Assembly (NCBI RefSeq): GCF_030272615.1 | Contig: NC_081412.1 | Coordinates: 477,933,657-477,997,656 of the forward strand | Origin: Cryptomeria japonica | Taxonomy: Eukaryota > Streptophyta > Pinopsida > Cupressales > Cupressaceae | Length of the DNA stretch: 64,000 nt | Reading direction: 5' to 3' | Shown here: positions 9,986 through 21,990 of the stretch, piece by piece | How positions within the stretch are numbered: the stretch's first letter is position 1 | Layout of the letters: the number at the start of each line of letters is the position of its first letter | Made by a program: the position numbers and the translations under genes | Notes under the pieces: generated by a model | The model's input: only the letters and a program-made list of their open reading frames with translations | What the model was told of the DNA's origin: nothing | Databases searched by the model: none

Positions 9986-12035
9986 GTGGGTGAATTAATA
10001 CATGCATCCGAAATTCTAGTTGAAACTATTAATTACAACATAATGTGTAGTTATTATTGGTGAAAATATTAATTAGATATGCCTCATAAAATAAATTGAT
10101 GGCGATTTCAAATCCATTAGATCTATTATTCATAAAATTTGGGTAATTCGGCCACCTTGTTGTTTGCAATGTATTCGCCAATATTGAATTGGCTGATACA
10201 AACTATTTGCCAATTGGTGAAGATTTCCCACTAAAACAATGCCTACTTTGTAATATACTTCACATGGTCTAGCTGGTCATCTTGCTTAGACCATTGATGC
10301 CTTCTCTTGTTAATTGTGTGGACACTTCTTTGGTTACTCTTTTTCCAGGCCACCATCTTCACAATAGCCATGGTGTTTGTCAGTTCTGCATTCTTCTCTC
10401 CATATCTACAGTTTTTGTCTGACCCCTCTCTTCCCTTCTAATCCTTTTAGAATGATGCAATCCATATATTTCTTAAGCTTGATGCCTCTTGGGCATCTCA
10501 GGAGATTTGTGTAGTTTGAAATTCTAAAATAAAAACCCCCCGAGCTTCCTCTCAATGCTCTGCTCCTGCATGACAAGCTAGCAAACAAAAGGCAAGTTGT
10601 TCCGTGAATGGAAAATCTTTATAAAAAATAAATATTACATCTTCACTTATCCCATTTTTTTCATGCTAGTCATTGGCCTCCAAGTGGCCCAATATGAGAT
10701 CAGTGTATTTGAAATTTGAATCCGTCTTAAACTGTATTAAAGCATGTTCGCCCTTATTTGCCTTCATTTCTCCTCTCCCATGATTGATGGATGTGTGATA
10801 CAATGGGAAGTGAGCAACTCTAAGAAAACATAACATGCACTCGCTTGTGCAAAAAACACCTTGTAACCTGCTTTCCATCATACTTTGACAGTATATTTTC
10901 ACTTGATTAGGAGAAAGATCCAACTTATTTGGTTGATAAAGTCCCGAGTCGTGAGTCTTAAAGCCACCTTGGTTATATATATTTTGGTTTGCATTAAGGT
11001 ACTTATGGATTTAGGATCTTTCTTATACATGTGCACATCAATCTAGCGGCCGTTCGGATTATATACATCCTCTATGAAGACAGTAATCTTGACATTTTGA
11101 TAATTTAGGGGCTTCCTTTAATTTTAGAATATCTTGTGTTGACATCTAATGTTTCTCAGAAAGTAAGTATTCACTGCTTCATGGTATTCAATTTCGGTGT
11201 TTATTTTGAGTTTTTTCTATTATGGATATGTACTATTCACATGCTATGACTACTGTGACCAATTCACAGAAAAAAATAGCTTATAATCATCTGATGGACA
11301 ATTCTGAGGTTGTTGTTTGTCTATTATTGACAAGAGAAGATGGCAGGTGAGTCTTATTCACCTGCTACCTTGATTTCTAGTAATAGGTAGCTGTGCTACC
11401 GTAACATCATTTTTTAGCTGATTGATTTTTGTTCTAATATCAGATTGATTAGCGTGCTTATTGAAAGACTGGACACCAACTAAAACAAATTTGACGTGCT
11501 TCTAGCTTCTGGAAGACGTAGAAATCATATTGTTCATTGTGCTGAAAGATACATTATGACATCTTATGAAGCTTTTACATGCTTCATAAATGTTAGCCTT
11601 TTCTTAACAGTAAAAATCAATTATTTATATTAAACAAATAGGAGAATTACAAGATTTGAGATTCCTTTCCAAAAATAATAAAATGGGACTGGTTTTAGTA
11701 AGCCCAAAGGAATTGTAACCGTCCACATATCTAGTCAAAAGCTGGAATTATTGTCTGAGCAACTGAAAAAAGAACATTAGAGAGCAAATTAGCCATAATA
11801 TTCTTGGTTGATGGTTCTCTTCATTTCGTTGGTTCAGCATGGAGCCGAGAAGTAATAGAATGCCTAGTTTTGGGATTGTATAATGGTAGTAGAATATGCA
11901 GGATTATCAATCCTTGTGTTGGTGGGATGGGACTGATAGAGCTTCTCTGATTTAGACACTTTAGAATCAGTTGGTAAATAAACCCTGATTGGCTATTTAG
12001 GGCATATGGGAGAGCAGGGAATTGGAGGGGTTCAG
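9986..12035. other. AT-rich non-coding stretch
   Basis: I find no supportable gene here. Short frames at 10406-10588 and 10666-10923 (minus) lack recognisable domains. A pyrimidine tract ending in CAG near 10350 precedes a short hydrophobic frame but has no matching donor. If the terminal exon at 14530 is real, part of this stretch could be intron or upstream sequence. Confidence 0.4.
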
Positions 12036-13670
12036 ACTAGCCCTATTAGGAGACAGAGAGAGCAGTAATTGAAGGATTTGGAATGCTCAAACGCACCTGG
12101 GAAGAGCCAGGAGCAAATTGAGGCTTAATAAAATTGGGAATATGCCTTGAATCATCGTAATTTTCTCCTCAAACATTGTTCTCCTAGGATCTAGAGCCTT
12201 CTTTCTTCATGTGAGGAGTGATCTGTAAGGTTGTGAGAATGGAGTCATCCTGTAATTGAAATTTGTTTTTGTCATTCTTACCTTTTGCAACTGATTTTAA
12301 AATGTCTACACTAGAGGTTAAGGGATCAGAGCCTTAGTTGCTTTTTTTGGTTGGTTCTGCTCTTTAATTTCCATGGCTGATGTATTGAGCTTTATCCTTT
12401 AGTTGATCTCCTATAGGGGATGAGATTGGTAACTTAATTTTAGTCACAATACGTGTTAGCTAATGCTTCAACAAGATTTACGAGTGAGATTTGCTCGGAT
12501 GATTGTGGCTTTCCTTTTCCTTTTCTGGCATGGCCCTTTGTTATTTGTCTTCCACCATATTATCTGTGTTCCTTATTTGCTTTGCTGTTATGTATTGAGT
12601 CTATTTATCTCTTTGTCTCTTCATTTCGTCTCTTCATCTCTACATTTCTTCTGTGAGGAGATGTTATCTTCTTCTGGTTGCTGATTGGTTTTCTCCTGGT
12701 TTATTGCAAATGTTAAAAATGTTAAAAATGTTAGGAGACTAGTTCTATTAAGAGACACCAAGAGCAGTAATTGAATGATTTAGAATTTTTTAACATATCC
12801 AGGAAGAGCCAGGAGCAATATGTGGCTGTATGGAACTGGGAGTGTGCCCTTGAATCACCACAATTGGCTCCTCAAACATTTAACTCCCTAATATCTATGG
12901 AGGACCCTCTCATAACTGATTTTGAAGTGTCTTCTGTAAGGCTTAATTGGGTTGCAGCTGTAGTCACTTTTTTGCAAAGTTCCATGAAGTTTCCTGAGGG
13001 GGGAAATGGGGATGCGGGGACGGGGACCAAGGGTCTAAATTTGGGGACTGTGAGGGGACAGCAACGGACCGGTGGTAGGGACGGCACTGATATACAAATT
13101 AAGGTGAATTGAAATCTTCAAGGCAAAATCTGCAATATAACATCTTTGTGAGTGCCCCATGAAAGGCAATCTTTGTGAGTGCCATATAGTAAGTGACCCG
13201 GTAGCATCCCTGACAGAGGTGGTGGTGCAATGGGGAGACATTTCCCCTAAGTCCCCAAGTCTCAGAAATGTCAGGGGACAGGGTTTTTTTGGGGGTACAC
13301 ATCCCCGTGGGTTTCTGCTGTCATCTACATGGGCAATGTATTGAGCTTTTCCTGCACTTATAGGGAATGAGATGAGTACCTCAATTTCAGGAATCTCTTC
13401 CAGTTGAATATTCTATGTGCCAATTAATGCTTCAAACTGATTGGCGAGTGAGATATGCTTGGGTGATTATGGCTGTTCTTTGCCTTTACTGGCACGGGCT
13501 CTTTGTAGTTTGACAATTTGTCTTCCATCATATTATCTTTTTTCTCGTTTTGATTTTCTGTTATTTTTTGGGTCTGTTTTAACACTTTTTCTTCCATAAG
13601 GAGATTTAATTCTCTTCTGGTTACTGATTGGCTTGATCCTGGTTTATAGCAGATGTTATAAATGTTAACC
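12036..13670. repeat. Tandem duplication, copies of about 0.7 and 0.9 kb
   Basis: Copy 1 (about 12036-12732) and copy 2 (about 12733-13670) share blocks in the same order: AGCAGTAATTGAA, AAGAGCCAGGAGCAA, CTCCTCAAACATT, GCAATGTATTGAGCTT-like, AATGCTTCAA followed by GAGTGAGAT, TTTGTCTTCCA(C/T)CATATTATCT, and GATTGG followed by TCCTGGTTTAT. Copy 2 is longer because of a GC-rich insertion near 13003-13335. The copies have diverged clearly, so the duplication is not recent. Open frames inside are not conserved between the copies, so I do not call them genes. Confidence 0.75.
13003..13335. other. GC-rich insertion in copy 2 of the duplication
   Basis: This block has no counterpart in copy 1. It is rich in GGGGA runs (GGGGATGCGGGGACGGGG) near its left end and has CATCCCC and TCCCC runs near its right end, giving weak terminal inverted similarity. 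CTTTGTGAGTGCC occurs twice (near 13144 and 13172). It may be a small TIR element or a processed fragment; the ends and target duplication were not resolved. Confidence 0.45.
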
Positions 13671-14529
13671 TCATTATTAAGCAAATGATTTCTCATTTGA
13701 AATCGTCTCTGCTATATTGTGGAGCAAGATTTATTGGATCTGATTATGTACATTGATTGTCTATATTTACGATTGTGACTTTCCCAATACTGCAGATTTG
13801 AAGTGTGTCGAAAACATTTCTTGATCAACTTGTCGAGTGTCCCATCTCATTTATTTTCAACTTCTTTGAGTATGCAACTGGCTTCTGCATTCCTTTTGCA
13901 AAAAAGGACATGGATTGTTGATTTGAAAATTTTGGCGAGTGCTAAAATCAGCTTGAATTTCTGCATTGATGTCAGTACAAGGTGCATCTCAAATTGGTAA
14001 AAACAAAATGGTAAAGAAGACGTAGTTCTCACTAAATTGAAAATTCAATTCAGTATTGCAGGAGTAAAAACATTTTATAAAAGGCTTGTTTTGAAAAGAA
14101 TCGAAAAACACACTGTTTTTGTATAGGAAGAACTTTGATTTTACACATAAATACGTAATGAAACTTTTGGTCAGGAAAATTTTGAAATCATAGCTTCTGT
14201 ATAAAGCTCTTTCCTGGAATATACGTAGCTTTCTTCAGGATAATTGTAAGGACTTCATTATCTCTAGTCTGATAATTGTTAACTTGCATACCATACTTTT
14301 TGATTTTTGGATTGCTTGGAACTTATTAATGCCTCTCTTATCACATCCCTAAAGATGTGTCTGACGTGAAAACCTTGCCAAATATTAAATTACAGAACAG
14401 TAATAAATTTCTAGCAGTCAGACAAGATTATATGGATATGCACCATAGACTGCAATATCATGATCTATTAACTAATCCTAGATTACATTATATGTTTTCT
14501 TTGAGGTACTGATTTTTTTTTCTGGACAG
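13671..14529. other. Non-coding stretch ending in a splice-acceptor-like tract
   Basis: AT-rich sequence without a supportable open frame. Its last 32 bases form a pyrimidine tract ending TTTTTTTTCTGGACAG, a good plant 3' splice site. Another acceptor-like CTGCAG lies near 13792, but the frame after it has no recognisable content. Confidence 0.4.
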
Positions 14530-14613
14530 GCCTATGCTGAGATGATTGCTGAACGACGAAAGAAAGTTAAAAGTGGCCTTGAAGACACATACGGAGTGAA
14601 GAAAGTTCAGTGA
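14530..14613 (+). CDS. Possible terminal exon of a host gene
   Basis: Directly after a strong acceptor (TTTTTTTTCTGGACAG) an open frame of 27 codons begins AYAEMIAERRKKVKSGLEDT and ends GVKKVQ before a TGA at 14611-14613. The peptide is charged and helical-looking, has balanced codon use and contrasts with the AT-rich flanks, so it reads like a real 3'-terminal exon. I do not recognise the protein and see no confident upstream exon, although the gene would extend to the left, perhaps with the 12-13.7 kb duplication in an intron. It could also be a retained fragment of a dead gene. Confidence 0.35.
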   Translation, partial: AYAEMIAERRKKVKSGLEDTYGVKKVQ

Positions 14614-15190
14614 CAAATGATTTAATATTGCTTCCATAATGTTAACATTTTAAATTGAGAACTTCATAAGTGATATCCAAAGTTTTAAATTTATATCTTC
14701 AAATTTATTTTTTAGCAAATATAAAAGTTCCATAGCAGCAAAAGTCTTTTGGGGAAAATTTGGCAAACTAAAATTGTAAGATTTTTTTTGAAAAAATGAG
14801 GAAAAAGTTAGATCTAAAAAAACATCAAAAAATGTTGGAAAAGAGACAAAAGCTACCTGTTTTAAAAATTTAATTGTATTTCCATAGTGTATATATAGAG
14901 AGCAAATAAAATAGATAGTTCAGCCCATGAATTGTCCAAATGAAAACTGTTTAAAATAGCAAAATGCAGCGTATCATGTAAGCTTTGCAACTAAATGATT
15001 CTTTGGTAAGTTTTTATGAAGTTGATAAAGTTATTGCAAAGTTAATAAGAAAACAATTTAATGGTATGCGAGTCGACCTCCCGTCTTGTTGTATGATGTG
15101 AGTGGATGGTAAAATGTTACTAACAACATTGCATTCCAAATTATTATTAATATTGAAAGATTGTTTAATCATAGGGACTGCATTATCATA
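14614..15190. other. Probable 3' flank of the exon; LINE target region
   Basis: AT-rich sequence without open frames of note. It would contain the 3' untranslated region if the exon before it is real. It ends at the LINE target duplication. Confidence 0.4.
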
Positions 15191-15235
15191 ACAAACTGAG
15201 AAAATTATGTTCTTGTGGGGCAATAAGGAGGAACC

Positions 15236-17281
15236 ATGGGAAGGAACCACCATGGAGATTCTTGGCGTGGTTGGGAACCATGGAGATTAGGTCTTCCGAG
15301 TCGTCTCAACAATAGGGCTCGTCCACCGGTGTCCACAAATTCAATGCGAGCCCATTCCTCGTTCGCATACCAAATACCCTTGATCACACACAGGAAGAGA
15401 AATCAGACCTGGCAATTTCTTGACTAGGCTGCAAACTCCAAAGTTTCTCAAGCTTGGACTCTTGGGCCAAGAAAGTGGCGATAGGCCCTAATAACATCCC
15501 CATCCCAGCCAGGGTTCAAAAAAGCTCTGCACCCAATGCGTCTATGGGCCGCAGCCATGCTGGTTGTCAAACTAAGCAACCTTTCAGGTTTCCCCCCAAA
15601 TCGGATTTCAAAAATCCTCCTAGCCGTCGTCCGGCTCCAGCCTCTGCTCTCAAGGATTAGACATGGAATCGAAAAACCATGGGTAGCAAGCTTTTCATCC
15701 TTCCTTCTGATTCCATCAATACCATGGTTGTCAGGTTTCAAGAGAATTCTTTTTTTGCACAATGGTGTGGAATAGGCAGGAACAACAAAGAAATAATCTC
15801 CTGGTGGACGTCTTCTTTTCTAGGCTTGATCACAGTCCGACCTCTACAGAATGATTTCTTCCTTCTAGAATGTGTTGACTCCTTGCTAAAGAAGGTAATC
15901 ACAGAAGGCTGCCCTTTGTTCTTTCATGGCTCATCCTTCAATTTCATTAACTGGAAACCAGGATTCGACCCAACAAATCATAGATTTGAGAAATCCCTTG
16001 TTTGGTTATCTTTAGTGGGCCTTCCATTGGAGTTTTGGTGCCCGGAGGCTTTGGTAAAAATAGGGGATGCATTAGGAACCCTAGTTGGCATTGAGGAGGA
16101 TTTCCTAAAAGGACTTAAAGGAGACGTAACAAACATATATGTGGAGATTGATCTCCATAAGGGATTTTACAGTTTTTTAGAAATTATCTCAGAGATGGGA
16201 AGGTGGAAGCAAAAAGTGCAAAGACTGGGCAATCATATTCCTGGCAAATGTATCCTCTGAAACCAACTAATCAAGAACAGCTCAATTGCAGCCTCAACGG
16301 GCGCTATTCATCTCTCTCATCAGCTTCATTCTCGCGCTTCCCCGATCAAGGAAGGGCCGAAGTTAGATTGGGGTCTGGATATTCCTCTGGTTCCATCTGC
16401 AGTGGACGCAAACCAGCCCGATAGTAGCACTATTGGTCAGTCTCATGCCAAGGATCACGCTTCTATTGTGCCTGCTGCCTCTCCTGTGTCTCATCCACTT
16501 CTCACTCCTGTTTCTTCCCCGCCTGCCGCCGCCCCCTCTTTTTTCCCCCCTCAGCTGTCCTCCTCTTATTCTCTCCCCTATTCTCAAGCTGCCGCCTCAT
16601 AAAGAAGTCAGAAGTCTTTTTGGCCAAAAGCAGACCCCTTCTCTCTCAAGAGGAGCCTTTAACATCTTCTCTCAGCCCTCCAAGGTTCTAAAAAATAAAA
16701 AGAAGAAATGCAGCCTCAGATCCAACAATCAGAAAGCTCATATCCACCTCAAGAAAACCATCCCCAAACCTTTACACGTTGCCAAAATCCTGCAAGAAGA
16801 GGAGTCCATTGAAAGTGATCTTAAGGCTGATTTAGAAACGGACCATGAGACCCTTCTTCCTAATGGAGATCCCCTCTCTCCCTTAGAATTTCCCCCATCT
16901 GGGCAGATCCTTAATCTCTCAATGGGAAGTCCGACTCCAGCTTTGTTTGCCCCCATTCCAGCTCCCCAAGATCTGGGTCTGTCTTTGGATCATAATGCTA
17001 AGAAACTACTGCAGGACCTAATGATCCAGGAAGAGGACCCGGACTCAGTTCTAGATACCCCTTTAGCAGTACTGTACTCTCAGGTCAAAGAAAAAAGAAA
17101 TATAGGGCTTCATCATACCCAAGAGGGTTTAGAAAAACCAGACTTTGGTTTATCTCCTCTTAAGAAAGGCCGCAAATCTCTTATTGAAGCCAGGTCTTTA
17201 GATGGTGCTGCAGAAAACCAATCAAAACTTAGAGACCTTTGGAAAGTAGGAAAGGCGAATCCCCTTCCTGAACAACAATGA
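15236..17281 (+). pseudogene. LINE ORF1 (DUF4283-like gag), frameshifted
   Basis: The first ATG (15236) opens a frame MGRNHHGDSWRGW. Homology continues in other frames: 15430-16260, interrupted by a TAG at 15658, then 16261-16600, then a shift to 16603-17281. The block around 15980-16190 (SLVWLSLVGLPLEFW, then LVKIGDALGTLVGIEE) matches the DUF4283 region found in plant L1 ORF1 proteins, which bind nucleic acid as part of the RNP. The usual CCHC knuckle after this block is not seen. The central part is proline- and serine-rich and the C-terminal part is acidic to basic with no domain I know. The C-terminal frame ends in TGA at 17279-17281, overlapping the ORF2 ATG. Confidence 0.8.
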
Positions 17282-20200
17282 AAATCTTATCTTGGAATGT
17301 TAGGGGCCTTAATGCCCCTAACAAACAAAGGTTGATCAAAAGGAGGATTCTTTTGGTCAGTGCAGAAATAATTTTTTTACAAGAAACGAAGCTGGACAAT
17401 AGACAAGCAGTTGCCTTCGGTGGTGGAATCAGCCCCCTCTTCATGACTAGCTCTCAATTGATAGTGGATTCAGATGGGGCCTCAGGAGGCCTAATGATAA
17501 TCTGGAGGCCTTCCCAAGGGAAAGTTATTGGCATTGCTTCAAACAGGAACTGGATCCTGGCAAAAGTAGTTCATTTCCAATCCAATTCATCTTTCCTTGT
17601 CATTAACACTTATGGTCCAGTTTCCCCCATCAACAAACGCTTGTTATGGTCCTCCTTAGATTTAGTCCTCTCTTCTCATTCTAAGGAACAACTCTTTATA
17701 GGGGGTGACTTCAATGCCATCAAAAGAACCTTTGACAAAAGGGGTGGATTAATCTGCTTAGGCGGATCTCAACAGGATTTCAACGACTGGATTGATAGGA
17801 ATGGTCTGATGGAAATAGACTCAGGAGATTTGTTCACTTAGACAAATAGAAGGAAAGCCTTTAGCAATATTGCAGAAAAATTAGATAGATTTTTTTGGCA
17901 AGGCGACTTAAGGAGCCTTCCATTCATCCCTTCATGTTCAGTAATCCCCTGTTCAGGATCGGATCATTACCCCATACTATTGTCCTTGACCGATAATAGA
18001 TCACATTGCAAAGCCCCATTCAGGTTCGAGAATATGTATATGAAGGACCAAAACTTCCTCTCATTGATAGAAAACTGGTGGAAGGAGGCGTCAGTGGTAG
18101 GTTCTAAACTCTTATGCTTTAATGCTAAGTTGAAATTTGTCAAACATAAACTGCTTCAATGGAACTCTCAGCATTTTAGAAACATCTTCTCAACAAAATG
18201 TTTGTTAGAAGGAAGATTGGCAGCCCTAAATGATATAATCATTCTGGAAGGTATGGACCTGGACAACTTTCAACAAGAAAAGATTCTCCTACTGGAATAT
18301 GAGGATATCTTGTCCAAAGAAGAGATTTTTTGGAAACATAAATCGAAGGAGAACTGGCTCAGTATGGGGGACAAAAACACTAAGTTCTTTCATAATGTAA
18401 CAAAAATTAGGAGTAAGAATTGGTTATCAAAACTAGAGTCCAAAGATAATCGGATCATAGAGGATCCTGATGAAATTAAGGAGGAAATTACTTCTTTCTT
18501 TTTCAATCTCTTAAATAACCTTGAAGGTTCTCAGTTGCTAGAGCAAGATAAGATGTTGGATGTGATCCCCAAGATCATAACAGATAAGCAGAACCAAAAT
18601 CTAAACGAGAGCCTTAAGATGGAGGAAGTTTTCCAAGCCCTCAATCAACTGCCTTCGGGTAAAGCTCCTGGCCCGGATGGCTTCCCAGTGGATTTTTATA
18701 AGAAATGTTGGCATATTTTAGGTCAGGACCTTGTGGCAGCCCTGGAATGCTCAAGGAGATCAGGAAGGCTTCTTAAGGAAGTCAACAACACATTCATCGT
18801 CCTCATCCCCAAGAAAGAAAATGCAGTAAAGCTGGGTGATTTCAGACCTATATCTCTTTACAACACTGTCTATAAAATCCTCTCTAAAGTCATGATGAAC
18901 AGAATGAAGCCCCTCATGGAATCAATTATATCAGAGGAACAAACAGGGTTTGTTGCAGGTCGCTCAATCCATGACGGAGGCATAATAGCACAAGAAGCAA
19001 TCCATACTCTCCAAAGTACTAAAAGACCAGGTATGATGATTAAAGTAGATATCTCAAAAGCTTATGATAGTGTTGATTGGCGCTTTCTTTGCAAGGTTAT
19101 GCAAGCCTTTGGTTTTGCAAAGCAGTGGATTGATTGGGTCTTTGAATGCATTTCCACCCCAAAATTTTCAATCTTGGTAAATGGGAAACCGGAAAGCTTT
19201 TTTTCCTCCACAAGGGGAATTAGACAAGGAGATCCTATATCTCCCTTTCTTTACATCATAATGGGGGAAATTTTGGGCAGAACAATAAAAAGAAGCCACA
19301 TGAACAATCTTTTAGAGGGAATCAAGGTAACTAGAAACTTTTCAGTCACACACTAGCAGTTTGCAGATGATAATCTCATGTTGGGGGCAGCAAAAATCAA
19401 AGAGGCCTCCCATCTTAAACAAATTCTGGACACTTTTGGGAAAGCCTCAGGCCAAATAAGGAACAAGGACAAATCCAAGGTTTACTTCTTTTCTACCTCT
19501 AGACAACTACAGTCTAAAATACTCTCAATCCTGGATTGTAGTGAAGGGTCCCTCCCTTGCATCCACTTGGGAATTCCAATTGATCATGGAACTGGGAGTG
19601 CTAGGTTGTGGGATCCTCTTAAACTAAAAATGGATCAATCTTCAAACTCCTGGAAAGGGAAATGGCTGTCATGGGCGGGTAGACTTGTTATGATCCAAGC
19701 AGTATTAGTGGCCCTGCCCATCTATCTTCTCTCCATCCTATCTCTCATAGAAAGTGCAAATACCTTTCTCATCAAGAAAATGAGGAATTTCTTTTGGCAA
19801 AACTCAGAGGAGAAACACAGAATTGCTCTAATTGCATGGGAAAAAATAATCAAGCCTAAAGTCCTGGGGGGGTTAGGCCTTAAGGACCTCAAATTGCAAA
19901 ATAAAGCTCTAGGGGCCAAACTAGTATGGAAGTTCATCAGGAATCCAGACATCACTTGGGCTAGAATGCTAGCCACTAAATACTTACCGGATCAAAAGCC
20001 AACCAATTTTCTTCGAGCTAACTCATTCCCCAAGGGCTCTAAAACATGGAACTTTTTAATCTCATGCAGAAACCTGATATCAGAACAAGTATCATGGGAC
20101 ATTCGAGATGGAGCCTCAAGTCTTTTTTGGGAAGATTCCTGGGGTGGCTACCCTCTCATAGCTAATCTACTCAACATTCCAACAACAGAAAACTGGCTTA

Positions 20201-21477
20201 AGCACCACTGGGGTGTTAGAGTAAGAGATTACATGGCCTTTGATGGTTCACCTGGCTCTCAAAGTTGGAGTTGGAAATCATTGGATTCAGTCCCTACTAC
20301 AAGGAATGATATAGACCATCTCAAAGATCTATTAAAAACTAGAAATGTTAATCCGAGAAGAGGGAACGATTCTTTAATTTGGGCTTCCTCCAAAACAGGG
20401 CTCTACAATCCTAGAGATGGTTACAGAGTACTGTTCAACAATGTCGCTCAGGATCATTTGGATTTCCCAAAGAAGTTGTTCTGGAGTTCTAAAGTTATCC
20501 TTAAGGCAAGGATCTTTGCATGGCTAGCATATCAAAAAAAAATTCTAACTGCAGAAAAATTCACAAAAATGGGGTTTGCAGGACCCTCTAGATGCATCTT
20601 GTGCAAATCTCAATCAGAGACAGTGGACCACCTACTACTCTCCTACCTCTTTGCATTCAAATGCTAGAGATGGCTCTGTGCTAAACTCGGCTTGATTTTA
20701 GCCCTTCCAAATGATGTTAAATCACTGTTTCAAAGCTAGCCTATCTCATCCAAGGAGTCCACCCTGAGCTCAATCATGGAAATGTCCCCTTCCTGTCTAG
20801 TTTGGGAAATATGGAAGGAAAGGAATCGCAGACTTTTTGACAATAAATCCAGAAGAATTGATTCAATCTTGAACTCAGTTGAATCGTCTATCGTGGATTC
20901 AATCAACTGCAAGTTAGCCTTCTCTTTGGGCCCGCCGAAAGTTTTTTCATCTTGGGATGAAAGTATTAGGAAAAACTGGAATGGCATCAGGATTCCCCCC
21001 TCTTTTGGGCCAAAAGACAATGGGAGAAAGACTGCTATCTGGTCTCCTCCAAAGCCTGGTTGGATAAAACTGAATTTTGATGGTGCCTCGAGAGGTAACC
21101 CGGGCCCTTCTGGCATAGGATATGTAATCAGGGATCACACAGGAGCAATCCTTGGGAAAATGGCAAAGCCTATCCCCCCAGATACAAACAACATAGCCGA
21201 GTTCAAAGCCCTGCAACTTGGACTGAGAGATTGCATCAACCATGGTTTTAATAACATCTTAGTGGAGGGCGACTCAGAGATCACAATAAATGCCATCAAA
21301 AGGAAATCCACTCCAAATTGGAGGCTGCAGGGAATTCTAGAAAGCATAGTCACAAGCCTAGATAAGATAGACAATTATGAAGCTAAGCATATCTACAGAG
21401 AAGCAAATTCAGAGGCAGATGTTCTCTCAAAATTAGCCGCTCAAGGATCTTTTCTCCACGGTTGGGGTCAGGAGTAG
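17278..21477 (+). pseudogene. LINE ORF2: endonuclease, reverse transcriptase, RNase H
   Basis: A single frame of about 1,400 codons is interrupted by TAG codons at 17839, 19354, 20665 and 20737. Domain order: an APE-type endonuclease (MKILSWNVRGLN, FLQETKLD, GGDFNAI, SGSDHYPI) in about residues 1-240; a reverse transcriptase with RPISLYN, GFVAGRSI, KAYDSVDW and RQGDPISPFL, its active-site FADD falling just after the stop at 19354; a Cys-containing zf-RVT region (RCILC); and an RNase H1 domain near 21060-21450 (LNFDGASRGNPG, NNIAEFKAL, VEGDSE, HIYREANSEAD). A C-terminal RNase H is known in a subset of plant L1 elements. The start ATG overlaps the ORF1 stop (ATGA). No frameshift is visible. Confidence 0.95.
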
Positions 21478-21990
21478 CCTTCTGTTTTTCTCTCAGCTCA
21501 TCGCAATCGACATGCTCGAGTCCCTGAGGTTCAACCAGATGAGAGTTTCCCTTTAGGATCTTGCAGTAGCCATTATCATTTTGCCATAAGGTTAATTTGA
21601 ACTTAAACAAGGCAGTTAAGTTTAACGGTCATATCAATTCAAATTTCATTCCACCTCTCTTGGGAGGGTGGGCCCACAGTTAAGCACATCATCTAGTCGT
21701 AGTAATGACCCAAGCCTTCTCCGATTATCCTCTCGAGATCGCTGACATATTGTCAAATCAATTTATGGTCTGCGTGGCCCATCCGGGTGAGTTGGCTTGA
21801 CAAGGACAAACATCCTCCGCCACCTTTATTGCCAAATTTATTGCAATCCTGATCCTCATTATTCAGCTTTAAACAGTGTGCCATCTTTCCTCTTCGCATT
21901 TGTCTTCTGCATTTCACGTTCATTCCCTTCTCTCTGCTTTCTCTCACGGTGTCCTTCTCCTTCTTTGTTGCTCAACCTGCTTCGCCCTTC
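21478..21990 (+). other. Spacer between LINE ORF2 and ORF3
   Basis: About 510 bp without a long frame on the plus strand. The last 130 bp are pyrimidine-rich (TCTTCTGC, CCCTTCTCTCTGC, TCCTTCTCCTTC), resembling a 5' untranslated leader ahead of the ORF3 ATG. Minus-strand frames here are shadows of low-complexity sequence. Confidence 0.5.

Noticed and set aside
10340-10410. Possible exon after a TTTTTCCAG acceptor-like tract
   Set aside because: The short hydrophobic frame has no donor site at its end and no support from flanking exons.
12453-12684. Two overlapping hydrophobic frames resembling membrane proteins
   Set aside because: T-rich sequence yields Phe/Leu codons; the corresponding place in the second duplicate copy is not open, so no selection is evident.
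16363-16587. Gly/Arg-rich minus-strand frame
   Set aside because: Antisense of the Pro/Ser-rich part of LINE ORF1.
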